A stretch of 54,802 bases of DNA from a virus: positions 1-54,802 of IMG/VR virus record IMGVR_UViG_3300036766_002280; one strand, 5' to 3'. The first letter of the stretch is position 1. Each line of letters opens with the position of its first letter. Position numbers and translations under genes: made by a program. The notes beneath the pieces were generated by a model. That model searched no databases. It was given only the letters and a program-made list of their open reading frames with translations, and had not been told where the DNA came from. Positions 34,876 to 42,860 of the stretch are shown piece after piece.

Positions 34876-35805
34876 ATGGAAATGATTCAGTTTGAAGTAA
34901 ATATGGCAAACACTTGTCCCATGCAGTGCCACAATTGCTTGATGTCTAAGTACAGACCTGCTCAAGATATTATGGCAGAAGTTATTGCTGCCGTAGATAA
35001 AGAGTTTCCTGTATTCACGTGGATTACTGGCGGAGAACCAAGTCTATTTCCAGATAAAATCGAACTGTATCTTAAAAATGGTAATATTTGTCAGATGCCT
35101 AGTGCTGGAGTATACAATGAAGACCAACTGGTTGGACTATTGGAAAAGTATCCAAACTTTAGACGAATAAATGTTTCAATTCTAGGAACGCAGGAGTATG
35201 AAAAAGAATTTAGAAAAGTGGATAAGAATTACAAACGAAATTGGATGTGGAAAGTTGGAAGGGATCGTTTAATGATCATGTTTGTAATCTTTAAAGAGTC
35301 TGTAGACAAAGAACAGATTTATAAAAATATAGATTATGTATTTAAACATTACCATTATTTTCCGATAATGATTTACTATGATAGATATTCAGAGCATGAC
35401 CCATCTGGAATAGATGCCTTCGATCAAGAAGAATTGATTGAGTATGGTCATTATATCAAAGACAAACAGCTGTACTACAACTGCGAAGTTCAAATTTATC
35501 CAGTGAGGGTACTTAGACCAACCGTGTTTGCAAGTGGATCCAACCTAATGTTCTATCATGGTAAAATATCACATTCAATTCCTGCTGAAGAAGTGTTGAA
35601 AGATCCTGCAGGATTTGTTCATACTCTAATGTCCAGTCATTATCTTAATTCAATTGATACTTCAAAAAATTGCGATGTTCATAAACAGTATCAATGTGGT
35701 GGTCCATTTTGTAGGCTAGGATATAAACAAGATTGTAGAAATTATTGGTCTCAGTTTATTATTCCTTCCAGAGAAATAAAAACAAGATCTTTTTCTTTGA
35801 AATAA
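34876..35805 (+). CDS. Radical SAM enzyme, candidate fibre-tip maturase
   Basis: The start is ATG at 34876 (or 34882). The longer frame from 34732 runs through the fibre's cysteine repeat out of frame and has no ribosome site. The 309-residue protein has the cluster motif CPMQCHNC (residues 14-21, CX3CX2C) and the GGEP motif (52-55) for SAM binding. A C-terminal group of cysteines (NCDVHKQYQCGGPFCRLGYK, then QDC) may hold an auxiliary iron-sulfur cluster. Its GGGGA ribosome site lies in the fibre's final codons, so expression is tied to the fibre. Radical SAM enzymes next to Cys-rich peptides usually install thioether or related cross-links. The substrate here is inferred from position only. 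Confidence 0.8.
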   Translation: MEMIQFEVNMANTCPMQCHNCLMSKYRPAQDIMAEVIAAVDKEFPVFTWITGGEPSLFPDKIELYLKNGNICQMPSAGVYNEDQLVGLLEKYPNFRRINVSILGTQEYEKEFRKVDKNYKRNWMWKVGRDRLMIMFVIFKESVDKEQIYKNIDYVFKHYHYFPIMIYYDRYSEHDPSGIDAFDQEELIEYGHYIKDKQLYYNCEVQIYPVRVLRPTVFASGSNLMFYHGKISHSIPAEEVLKDPAGFVHTLMSSHYLNSIDTSKNCDVHKQYQCGGPFCRLGYKQDCRNYWSQFIIPSREIKTRSFSLK

Positions 35806-35816
35806 ATGGAGGAAGT

Positions 35817-36125
35817 ATGGCATTAAGTCAATCAGTACAGCAGGTAGGTATTATAATTGATAGATATTTTTTAAAGGACGTTCCACTGTCAAGTGTTGAT
35901 ACTGCCTTAGTTGGAATGACCGTTACAGATATGGTGGGATTTTTTGATCAGCATGGAAGCACGATTATGCCTCAAAGAGTATTTTCACTTCTTCTTAGAG
36001 GTTTGTCCAGAGCAAATCCAACTTATAAGGTTTGGTTTTTGAGTTCAGAATACATTCAGGCAATTCTAGCTAATACTGCTACTATAACTGAAGCATCTAA
36101 TATAATTCAGGAGTTGATACTATGA
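35817..36125 (+). CDS. Small protein in the radical SAM cassette, unknown
   Basis: ATG at 35817 has GGAGG immediately upstream; the frame start at 35745 is inside the previous gene. The 102-residue product is mostly helical and hydrophobic (QQVGIIIDRYFLKDVPLSSV; FSLLLRGLSRANPTYKVWFL). It contains no cysteine. It overlaps the next gene by ATGA. In RiPP clusters small proteins at this position often serve as recognition or partner proteins, but I see no decisive motif. Confidence 0.6.
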   Translation: MALSQSVQQVGIIIDRYFLKDVPLSSVDTALVGMTVTDMVGFFDQHGSTIMPQRVFSLLLRGLSRANPTYKVWFLSSEYIQAILANTATITEASNIIQELIL

Positions 36126-36547
36126 ATATAAAGTTGATAGAGTTTGCCGTTACGGATCCACTGCCTACGAATTTTCCTGTTTATGGATCAGTTGGATTTG
36201 TGGACTACTTAAGGGATGCTTCTCTTTTTGCTGCAGGGGATGCTATTTATTGTCCAGTACGAGCATCCTTAGGAAGAGGCATTCGGGAGTTGTATGTAAA
36301 TTTTAATGCTCAGTTATTTAATTATACGGTAAGTGCCTTTAGTAGTGTTATTCTGAATCATTTGTGGGGATCTCCAACTCAATTTAAAAATGATCTAACT
36401 CAATTAATTTCAGTTAATCTAAATTTTGTTTTGATTTTGGCAGGTTCTCTGGAAGATTTTGATTTAGTAAGACAGCTTGGAGCTGGATCGTTTTATACAG
36501 TTGTGGTAACATACGATGCAGGGTTAGATAATCTTAAAGTTGTGTAG
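36122..36547 (+). CDS. Small alpha/beta protein in the radical SAM cassette, unknown
   Basis: A 141-residue protein translationally coupled to its neighbour (ATGA overlap). Strand-helix patterns recur (LNFVLILAGSLEDFDLVRQL; SFYTVVVTYDAGLDNLKVV). Its single cysteine (IYCPV) is not in a cluster. It is not recognised. It is followed by the second copy of the conserved leader element, which introduces the SPASM enzyme. Confidence 0.6.
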   Translation: MNIKLIEFAVTDPLPTNFPVYGSVGFVDYLRDASLFAAGDAIYCPVRASLGRGIRELYVNFNAQLFNYTVSAFSSVILNHLWGSPTQFKNDLTQLISVNLNFVLILAGSLEDFDLVRQLGAGSFYTVVVTYDAGLDNLKVV

Positions 36548-36557
36548 ACAAATAATC

Positions 36558-36617
36558 GAATTATAACCCCTTAGTGAGAACCCTCTTGAGTCTTTAACTC
36601 AGGGGTAGTTCAAGGAG
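36558..36617 (+). promoter_or_regulatory. Conserved 5' leader element, copy B
   Basis: This is the 60-base partner of 26388-26450. TATAAC (36562-36567) has TTGTGT 16 bases upstream (36540-36545). A longer hairpin forms from GAAC-CCTC-GAGT paired with ACTC-GGGG-GTTC around a CTTTA loop. AAGGAG follows, 8 bases before ATG 36626. Sequence differences from copy A fall mostly in positions that keep or weaken pairing, not in the loop. Confidence 0.65.
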
Positions 36618-36625
36618 ATAAGATA

Positions 36626-38017
36626 ATGCAAGTGCAATCATCAGCGTATATTCATGGAAAATTAGGAAATACCTCATCGTTTGTAGTCTACTATCCAAAT
36701 ACGAATGTCTACGAGATTGCTAACGATTTACCGGGCATTTCTTTCGATTTTGGGGATAAATACCAACACCTCATTTGGAAACTTTTCAAGTTATCTAGAA
36801 CCCTTCAAATCTACAATGAAACTTTTGAAACAGACAGAAACTATACCCTGTTTATTGAACCGTACGGAACTTGTAATCTGAAATGTTCTTACTGCTATGA
36901 AAAAGATAGTTGGTTCAATAAAAATAAGTTGGAGTATGATCGTATTGTCGAGGTCATCGGACTTTACAAAGTGAAAGATATTCGAATCTTTGGTGGAGAA
37001 CCATTCCTTGATGAGCAAATGATTTTGAGGCTGTTCAAAGAGTATCCAGATATGGAGTACCATGTTTCTTCCAATGGCATTCCTATCACAGAAAGAATTG
37101 TTGAAGCTCTGAATGAGGTACAATGCAATTTGCAATTGAGTCTTGAACCAGAAGAATGGAAGCAGAGAGTTAACTACGTTGAAACGACTCAGATGGAATT
37201 GCTTGAGCCAAAATGGAAGATAATAAGAAAATATAGAGGAAGACTTTCTGTCCGGGTTACTATTCCCTGTGATATGGATATTCCGTATGTATCTTTTATT
37301 GATTTTGTGGATAGAATTGCGGAGAAGAAAGGCGATTACAATTTTTCTTTGTCGCTTTGGCCTTCAGCAGGACAAAAACTTCCAGTGTGGTTTGATAAAG
37401 TGTTGGAAGAAGGCCAGATAATTTTGGACGATCCAGAACTTAGAAAGAAAATGTATGATAAATTTGTTTGGACTTCTTATATTAGCAGGTTCAAAGAATT
37501 CACCAGATTTCCTTGGTACATGGCAAATTGTAATGCAGGCAGTAGTTCAATCAGCTTGGCTCCAAGTGGAATGCTATATGGTTGCCACGAAGACGCAGTC
37601 ATTGAGAACGAGGCATCTTTAATTGGAGCAAAAACTGTTGACCCTGATAAACAATTCAAAGTGATTAGCGAGTATATAAGAGCAGCGAATACAAAAAAAG
37701 AATGTCCAACGTGCGATGCCCGGTATATGTGTGGCGGTATTTGCTATACAAAAGAAATTGATAGTGCTTGCGACTATTCCAGAAAGATAATGCCCTTACT
37801 GATGAGGTGGATGCCTTTGGCTGTATCCAGGCAGTTACCAAGTTGGGAAGGAAAAACAAAGGAATTTGAGACTTTTATTAAAATGAATATGACTGAGTTG
37901 GATTTGTTCTTTCAGGAGGAAGTATGGAATCAGTATTGTTGTGGGGAGCTACCAAAGGAAAAGGTTCTGGAGTTGGGGAAAGTGTTGCAAAGTCTCTTAT
38001 CGCAAAAGACAAGTTAG
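36626..38017 (+). CDS. SPASM-domain radical SAM enzyme, candidate peptide maturase
   Basis: A 463-residue protein. Residues 1-75 may be a substrate-binding domain. The radical SAM core has TCNLKCSYC (82-90) and GGEPF (123-127). From about residue 300 the spacing CNAG...GCHED...CPTCDARYMCGGIC...C fits a SPASM domain binding auxiliary clusters, as in anSME, PqqE and thioether-forming RiPP maturases. It lies in the same direction as the fibre and first radical SAM gene, with two coupled small genes between. I infer that it modifies the Cys-rich fibre tip or another peptide. Its last 94 bases overlap the SDR gene. Confidence 0.85.
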   Translation: MQVQSSAYIHGKLGNTSSFVVYYPNTNVYEIANDLPGISFDFGDKYQHLIWKLFKLSRTLQIYNETFETDRNYTLFIEPYGTCNLKCSYCYEKDSWFNKNKLEYDRIVEVIGLYKVKDIRIFGGEPFLDEQMILRLFKEYPDMEYHVSSNGIPITERIVEALNEVQCNLQLSLEPEEWKQRVNYVETTQMELLEPKWKIIRKYRGRLSVRVTIPCDMDIPYVSFIDFVDRIAEKKGDYNFSLSLWPSAGQKLPVWFDKVLEEGQIILDDPELRKKMYDKFVWTSYISRFKEFTRFPWYMANCNAGSSSISLAPSGMLYGCHEDAVIENEASLIGAKTVDPDKQFKVISEYIRAANTKKECPTCDARYMCGGICYTKEIDSACDYSRKIMPLLMRWMPLAVSRQLPSWEGKTKEFETFIKMNMTELDLFFQEEVWNQYCCGELPKEKVLELGKVLQSLLSQKTS

Positions 38018-38556
38018 TAATCCTTGCAGGTAGAAACGAGCAAAAATTATTAAAACTTAGTTCTGAAGTTGGTTATCCCGCTGATAGCCAATATACATTC
38101 GTTTCTGGTTATCCATTAGATCCGATTCTGTATCAAAACATACTGGAAAAGCACAATATTAGAACAGTAATAAGTTTTATTGGAGTAGGCTACGCAGAGG
38201 CACTTCCATTCCTCGATGATACTTTGATTGCCGATATGGTTCAAAGTAATTTTTTGGTAAATCTTGACATTATTAAAAAATCAATTATCCCGTTGAAACG
38301 AAGGCATAGTACAATTATTATTGCAAATTCTATTGTTGGAATGCTTCCTCATGAGGGATCTTCCGTCTATACAGCGAGTAAATTTGCACTAAGAGGACTG
38401 ATTGAAAGCGCTAGAATCGAGCTAAGAGAATTTAACGTAGGTTTATGTAGTCTATATTTTCAAAACGTCAAAAGAGCAGGAATGGATTCTCTGGTTGATT
38501 GTATTTTAACCGCTAGTAAGAACGCTCCTTTGAACTTCGATTTTGTAATTAGCTAG
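37924..38556 (+). CDS. Short-chain dehydrogenase/reductase (SDR)
   Basis: A 210-residue protein. The ATG at 37924 is preceded by AGGAGG (37915-37920) and lies inside the 3' end of the SPASM gene in another frame (94-base overlap). It has a glycine-rich nucleotide-binding start (WGATKGKGSGVGESVAKSL), a catalytic Ser in ANSIVG and the YTASK form of YxxxK. SDRs use NAD(P)H; some tailor peptides in RiPP pathways. Its role here is unknown but the overlap ties it to the cassette. Confidence 0.75.
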   Translation: MESVLLWGATKGKGSGVGESVAKSLIAKDKLVILAGRNEQKLLKLSSEVGYPADSQYTFVSGYPLDPILYQNILEKHNIRTVISFIGVGYAEALPFLDDTLIADMVQSNFLVNLDIIKKSIIPLKRRHSTIIIANSIVGMLPHEGSSVYTASKFALRGLIESARIELREFNVGLCSLYFQNVKRAGMDSLVDCILTASKNAPLNFDFVIS

Positions 38557-38567
38557 TGGAGAATTCT

Positions 38568-38879
38568 ATGTCCTATCAGTCAGAAAATAAAACTAAAACA
38601 GATTTTATTACTGTTTTATCTACGGGAATGATAGGTAAAGATGCAAAAGATTTTACGCAGGATGCCTTTAATTACGCGAAAATGGATCAAATCATTCTCG
38701 ATAAATGGGTATCCACTGATCCAGTTTTTGCTGAAGTTTACCAAGAAGTAAGAAAACAAACTGGTTCTGTAATAGGAAGAACCTTACAACAACACATGGT
38801 TTACGTCAACGGGCTTCGTAATCGTCTTCTGAACAGACCTGATATAATCGATGTTTCCTTCTCAATAATAAAAGAATAA
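38568..38879 (+). CDS. Small hypothetical protein closing the cassette
   Basis: ATG at 38568 has TGGAG 7 bases upstream; a GTG at 38556 is possible but lies in the previous stop region. The 103-residue product is helical with a TEVYQEVRKQT-like charged centre (VFAEVYQEVRKQTGSVIGRT). No family is recognised. It is the last gene before the first palindromic early-type promoter. Confidence 0.55.
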   Translation: MSYQSENKTKTDFITVLSTGMIGKDAKDFTQDAFNYAKMDQIILDKWVSTDPVFAEVYQEVRKQTGSVIGRTLQQHMVYVNGLRNRLLNRPDIIDVSFSIIKE

Positions 38880-38909
38880 ATCAAAATACGGTACTACTAA
38901 AATTTATTC

Positions 38910-38936
38910 TTGATTTTGTATTCAAAATATTATAAT
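38910..38936 (+). promoter_or_regulatory. Early-type promoter, copy 1
   Basis: CTTGATTTTG begins at 38909 (TTGATT 38910-38915) and TATAAT lies at 38931-38936 inside a near-perfect palindrome (ATATTATAATAT). The spacer is only 15 bases, shorter than in copies 3 and 4. The downstream gene starts at 38956 with AGGAG at 38943-38947. Confidence 0.6.
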
Positions 38937-38955
38937 ATAATTAGGAGCTAATTTA

Positions 38956-39237
38956 ATGAATCAAAAAGATCTTCAAAAGAGAATTCAAGAGTATATAAAA
39001 GAAAATGGAATTGATAAATTCAATGAGTTAATTATGAAAAATATTTTTCTAAAGTACTTGGGTTTAGGAGATGGTGTGATGGTGGTCAAACCTACAAAGA
39101 AAAGGGTTCAGTTGGTGGATATTTCTCTATCTAAAAGCAATAAAAGATATTTTTTTGAAGTGGGTGGAAAGAGCACGGAGCTTACTGAAGTTCAGGCTGA
39201 GATTTTTGAAGTACAGAAATTGTTTTTAAACAGGTAA
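38956..39237 (+). CDS. Hypothetical 93-residue protein
   Basis: It is preceded by AGGAG and the copy-1 promoter. The N-terminal half is helical (LQKRIQEYIKENGIDKFNEL) and the C-terminal half strand-rich (RYFFEVGGKSTELTEVQAEI). It is not recognised. As the first gene behind an early-type promoter, it belongs to the metabolic block, not the virion block. Confidence 0.55.
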   Translation: MNQKDLQKRIQEYIKENGIDKFNELIMKNIFLKYLGLGDGVMVVKPTKKRVQLVDISLSKSNKRYFFEVGGKSTELTEVQAEIFEVQKLFLNR

Positions 39238-39267
39238 TATAGTAGAATTGGATGGAGGAATTTAACA

Positions 39268-40008
39268 ATGGTAATGTTCAAGGAAGAAAGTAGAATACCT
39301 GGTCCAAATGATATCGCTAAAGCCTTATGCGAAGTATTTAATTTCCTACTGCCTAGATTAGGGGTAGGAGATTTAATTTTAATGAAGGGGGTATCCCCAA
39401 CAGAAGTTTATGATATTTTGGTAGGAGAAAAACCTCATCTTACTCCTCCTGGATTTAAGCCTTTTTCAAAAACCCATTTAGCATTACCTACTATCAAAGC
39501 TTATATGGTGTACGCAAAAACACAAGATCCAAATAATTTATACTTCAATATCATTAAAAAAAATGGAGGATCCCCAGAACATAAACTCGCACCTATGCAA
39601 TTGATACCTTTCGTAATATTTGATTTACCTTCTAGCAAGCAAAAAAAGAGATTAATTACTAAAGCTGCTGTTCGTTTAGCCGCTGAAGCAGCAACAGCAA
39701 AAGCAGTAATTCCAGAAATAAATAAAGATAAACCACTGGTTATTCGGGCAAAAGATGGCACTCCAAAGTATCTTCCTACGTTTAGAATTTATATCAACGA
39801 GCATGTTGGGGAAATATTGATGGTAACAACAATCAATAAAGAGTTTATTAACAGAGGAATGGACGGTAAAAGTCAACATGGTAAAAAAAGGATAATGAGC
39901 TGTATCCATAAATGCCATAAATATCTTCAAACTTTCCCACTTGAAGGAAAAAAATCTGGTATCGGTAGTATAAAGGTTTTAAGAAGGGTAGAAAAGAAAA
40001 GTGATTGA
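39268..40008 (+). CDS. Hypothetical 246-residue basic protein
   Basis: It is preceded by GGAGGA. The protein is lysine-rich in its second half (SSKQKKRLITKAAVRLAAEA) and ends KVLRRVEKKSD, so nucleic-acid binding is possible. No catalytic motif is seen. Its last 8 bases overlap the XGPRT gene. Confidence 0.5.
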   Translation: MVMFKEESRIPGPNDIAKALCEVFNFLLPRLGVGDLILMKGVSPTEVYDILVGEKPHLTPPGFKPFSKTHLALPTIKAYMVYAKTQDPNNLYFNIIKKNGGSPEHKLAPMQLIPFVIFDLPSSKQKKRLITKAAVRLAAEAATAKAVIPEINKDKPLVIRAKDGTPKYLPTFRIYINEHVGEILMVTTINKEFINRGMDGKSQHGKKRIMSCIHKCHKYLQTFPLEGKKSGIGSIKVLRRVEKKSD

Positions 40009-40477
40009 AAAAGAAGTTACCTGGCATTCGTTCGAATACGACTGTCAAAAACTGGCAAAGGATATTAAAGATTCTAATTTAAAAATTTCTACACTTATTG
40101 CTATCGCTCGTGGTGGTTTGTTTGTTTCTGGATATCTAGGACATCTTTTAGGCATAAACGATATCAGGGTTGTCTGCCTAAAATCTTATGCTAACAAAAC
40201 GCAAGGAAACCTAGAATGTTTGTTCTTATCGGATTTCGATCCAAAAACTTCTTTAGTTGTAGACGATCTGGTAGATACTGGCAGAACTTTGGCGTACTTA
40301 ACAAAATTAAAAAACAGTGAGCTAATTACCTCTGTTTTATATTATAAGAGGACTTCTTCTTATATTCCAACATTTTTTGCTGAAAAAGTCGATCCAGATT
40401 GTTGGATTAATTTTCCGTGGGAGCTTCAAATAAAAAATGAGCAGACATCGTACAGACATGGTAGGACAGATTTTTGA
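40001..40477 (+). CDS. Phosphoribosyltransferase, XGPRT-like
   Basis: A 158-residue protein with GTG start overlapping the previous gene by 8 bases. The PRPP-binding motif is clear (LVVDDLVDTGRTL, about 85-97), with an N-terminal LIAIARGGLFVSGYL hood/loop region. The C-terminal WINFPWE is typical of xanthine-guanine phosphoribosyltransferases. These enzymes convert xanthine or guanine plus PRPP to nucleotide for salvage. The tail after WINFPWE is read through the start of the following endonuclease gene, suggesting that its original stop was displaced by that insertion. Confidence 0.8.
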   Translation: MIEKEVTWHSFEYDCQKLAKDIKDSNLKISTLIAIARGGLFVSGYLGHLLGINDIRVVCLKSYANKTQGNLECLFLSDFDPKTSLVVDDLVDTGRTLAYLTKLKNSELITSVLYYKRTSSYIPTFFAEKVDPDCWINFPWELQIKNEQTSYRHGRTDF

Positions 40478-41114
40478 TCGATTAACTGTATTGTTCTTCA
40501 GTCATTATAATAAATGGGGGCAAGCGTACTGGCTGTGTCGCTGTCTCTGCGGCACAGAAGTTGTTGTCTCAGGGTACAATCTTCGAAGTGGAAATACTAG
40601 ATCTTGTGGTTGTTTGCGTAGAGAAATAGTAAAAGAACTTCATACAACTCACGGCCTTTCATCACACCCTCTTTGTCAAGTTTGGTTGGAAATGAACTAT
40701 CGATGTAATAATTCTAATCATGATGAATACCACAACTACGGTGGTCGAGCTGTTCCGATCGCTGTCTGCGATCGATGGCATCAAGACAATCCAGATGGAT
40801 TAGCTAACTTTATTACGGACATGTATCCAACATACAAAGCAGGCTTGTCCATCGAAAGAACAAAAAACAACTCAGATTACAACGCCGAAAACTGCACCTG
40901 GGCCACAAGAAAGGAACAACAGAATAATACAAGAAGAAATCGTTTGATTGAGTATCAAGGGAATGAAATAACTTTATCTCAGTTAATAGACATAACAGGT
41001 ACGACAATTCCCAGACAGATTTTGTATGGTAGAATCTTCGTCCGGAAATGGCCTATCGAGAAAGCATTAACAACTCCAGTAAGAATACAAAAACGAAAGA
41101 GAACGAAAGAGTGA
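40437..41114 (+). CDS. HNH/zinc-finger homing-endonuclease-like protein, paralogue 1
   Basis: A 225-residue protein overlapping the XGPRT 3' end by 41 bases. A zinc-finger module (WLCRCLCGTEV...SCGCLRRE) is followed by NYRCNN, YHNYGGRAVPIAVCDRWHQD, LSIERTKNNSDY and NCTWATRKEQ. This is the order of a phage family usually labelled HNH or AP2-type endonuclease. A C-terminal helix-turn-helix-like segment follows (TLSQLIDITGTTIPRQILYG). It is close in both DNA and protein to the gene at 49963. The start at 40437 aligns with the paralogue's start region; GGGAG is 13 bases away, so initiation may depend on coupling. Confidence 0.75.
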   Translation: MSRHRTDMVGQIFDRLTVLFFSHYNKWGQAYWLCRCLCGTEVVVSGYNLRSGNTRSCGCLRREIVKELHTTHGLSSHPLCQVWLEMNYRCNNSNHDEYHNYGGRAVPIAVCDRWHQDNPDGLANFITDMYPTYKAGLSIERTKNNSDYNAENCTWATRKEQQNNTRRNRLIEYQGNEITLSQLIDITGTTIPRQILYGRIFVRKWPIEKALTTPVRIQKRKRTKE

Positions 41115-41126
41115 GAAGAAAATCAA

Positions 41127-41621
41127 ATGCAGGACTTAAAAAAAATTATTATTATTGACTTAGATGGCACCTTAGCGGATAGTTCCCTTCGCAAGCATCA
41201 TGTAGAAGGCGTGAACAAAGACTGGGCGTCCTTTTACTTTAATATCCCTTATGACAATGTTAATCTGTGGTGTAAAGAATTAGTACTAGGCATGATCAGT
41301 AGATCAGTTGAATCTCTATTTGTATCAGGACGTCCAGAAACGATGGAATCTAATGGAGTTGTACATCCTATCAAAGAATGGACCCTTGATTGGCTCCAAA
41401 CCCAATTTCAGCTGACTTCAAAATCCTTTTTTGAAGAAAAGTTATTCATGAGAGCTTCTGGGGACAAACGAGAAGATTTCATAATCAAAAAAGAATTGTA
41501 CGAAGACCATATCAAAGGTAAATATGAGGTCTTATTCGTAGTTGATGACCGTAGGCAGGTCGTCAACATGTGGAGATCTGAAGGGCTTGTTGTTCTGCAT
41601 TGTGCTGACGGAAATTTTTAA
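41127..41621 (+). CDS. HAD phosphatase, polynucleotide 3'-phosphatase-like
   Basis: A 164-residue protein with the HAD nucleophile motif DLDGTLAD (11-18), the second motif SGRPE and the acidic motif VVDDRRQVVNMWRSEGL. The last motif is characteristic of the phosphatase domain of T4 polynucleotide kinase and its stand-alone relatives. It likely removes 3'-phosphates from nucleic acid or nucleotides. Only the phosphatase half is present; no kinase P-loop is seen. Confidence 0.8.
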   Translation: MQDLKKIIIIDLDGTLADSSLRKHHVEGVNKDWASFYFNIPYDNVNLWCKELVLGMISRSVESLFVSGRPETMESNGVVHPIKEWTLDWLQTQFQLTSKSFFEEKLFMRASGDKREDFIIKKELYEDHIKGKYEVLFVVDDRRQVVNMWRSEGLVVLHCADGNF

Positions 41622-41623
41622 TC

Positions 41624-41657
41624 TTGATTTTGAATTCAGTTTCCACTATATTATAAT
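41624..41657 (+). promoter_or_regulatory. Early-type promoter, copy 2
   Basis: CTTGATTTTG starts at 41623, and the palindrome TATATTATAATATA ends at 41660 with TATAAT at 41652-41657. From TTGATT (41624-41629) the spacer is 22 bases. A second -35 candidate, TTGAAT at 41630-41635, gives 16. Confidence 0.6.
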
Positions 41658-41680
41658 ATATGAAGGCTAAAAATGGAACC

Positions 41681-42118
41681 ATGAACAATGAAAGAAAATC
41701 AATTTCAATAAAAGATTTAATAAAAGAATCTTTACAACAAGGTAAAGAAACAGATAAATTCGTCCACGAAGCTCTAGCAAGAGGTGGTAGAAGTTTACTG
41801 CTTGACGAAAATGTTAAAGGACTAAGATCTTTTTTACAAAAGAAAAATTATACAGCGAGTGTTGCCATAGGAACTGATGATCAGATTAAAGAAAATTTGA
41901 TTAGAAATCATGTTTTTATTTCTGATGATGATCGAGGATTTTTAGATTTTCAAACTAGGCAATTGTACTACTACGGGCTGATTTTAGTTCCTAATGAAAT
42001 GGATTCAAAAAATCTTGCTAACTTAGTTGAAAAAGTTTTAATGGCAGCAGGTTTTGGTAATAATTTGCTACAAGTTTGGCAAATTTACTCTGATGGTACT
42101 TTTGATAAAACCGACTAG
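41681..42118 (+). CDS. PIN-like (DUF5615-type) protein
   Basis: ATG at 41681 is used because the in-frame ATG at 41660 lies within the promoter, before the expected transcription start. The 145-residue protein has LLLDENVKGLRSFLQKKNYT, DDQIKENLIRNHVFISDDDR and YYYGLILVP. Together these follow the DUF5615/PIN-like nuclease pattern, with acidic residues D in DEN and in DDD. Cellular members are often toxins of toxin-antitoxin pairs. No cognate antitoxin gene is evident. The ribosome site is weak. Confidence 0.65.
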   Translation: MNNERKSISIKDLIKESLQQGKETDKFVHEALARGGRSLLLDENVKGLRSFLQKKNYTASVAIGTDDQIKENLIRNHVFISDDDRGFLDFQTRQLYYYGLILVPNEMDSKNLANLVEKVLMAAGFGNNLLQVWQIYSDGTFDKTD

Positions 42119-42140
42119 TACTTTTTTGAGGGAGTTAGTA

Positions 42141-42377
42141 ATGACAAATTTTGAAAGATGTGAACTGACTATTCCAGTAAATAAAGGTGGTTCAAGATGC
42201 GTAAAAGAAGTTTTTACTACAAATCCAGTTCCTTTGTGTCGAGTACATAATAGAATGATTGAAATGATGCAGATCGATATGCCTGACACTTACAAGAAAA
42301 TTTTAGAATCTTGGTGTGGAATTCATAAATCTGCTTGGAACACTTACAATACCAAGAAAAGTAAAACAACAAAGTAA
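42141..42377 (+). CDS. Small Cys/His protein, possible zinc-binding
   Basis: ATG at 42141 follows GAGGGAG; the frame start at 42054 overlaps the previous gene without a ribosome site. The 78-residue product has CEL, RCVKEVF, PLCRVHNRM and SWCGIH, a C-C-C-H-C-H set that could bind zinc. A lysine-rich tail follows. No family is recognised. Confidence 0.55.
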   Translation: MTNFERCELTIPVNKGGSRCVKEVFTTNPVPLCRVHNRMIEMMQIDMPDTYKKILESWCGIHKSAWNTYNTKKSKTTK

Positions 42378-42399
42378 GTAAGTAAGAAGGAGAACACGT

Positions 42400-42852
42400 A
42401 TGCGTATGCAGACTTTAAAAAGTGTGCCTGTAGAATTATTTGGAAAAGACCATTATAGTTTACTTGCCTACATTGAGACTCGGTGTGTGGATCACGATGG
42501 TATTCTGGATCATCGACACATGAGGTGCAATGTTGAAACTCACCCATTACAATATCGAGCAGTAATAGCAACGATTCAACAGTGGAATCCTGACTGGGGT
42601 ACCAGATTAAAAGGGTATTGGAAAGACGATAAAACTAAGGATCAGGCATTAAAACTTCCTCATCATGATGATTGGGATTGCCTGGACGATCTAGCTGCAA
42701 TTGGGATTGTAAAAATAATTAGTATGGTTAATGGTTTTGTTCAAATGACTGACAAAGGAAATAAGTTGGTGGCACAGTTGAGAGCCTTCAAAACTAAAGG
42801 CGGAGAATTTGCAGATTTTGATTACCAACCAGATCCAAAGGAGCTGAACTAG
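42400..42852 (+). CDS. Hypothetical protein with C-terminal winged-helix-like region
   Basis: It is preceded by AAGGAG. The 150-residue product has a His/Cys-rich N-terminal half (ETRCVDHDGILDHRHMRCNV). Its C-terminal part (LAAIGIVKIISMVNGFVQMT, then DKGNKLVAQLRAF) reads like a winged helix, as in small phage regulators. A DNA-binding role is possible. The upstream gap contains four AAGT/AAGTAAGT iterations. Confidence 0.5.
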   Translation: MRMQTLKSVPVELFGKDHYSLLAYIETRCVDHDGILDHRHMRCNVETHPLQYRAVIATIQQWNPDWGTRLKGYWKDDKTKDQALKLPHHDDWDCLDDLAAIGIVKIISMVNGFVQMTDKGNKLVAQLRAFKTKGGEFADFDYQPDPKELN

Positions 42853-42860
42853 CTATACTG

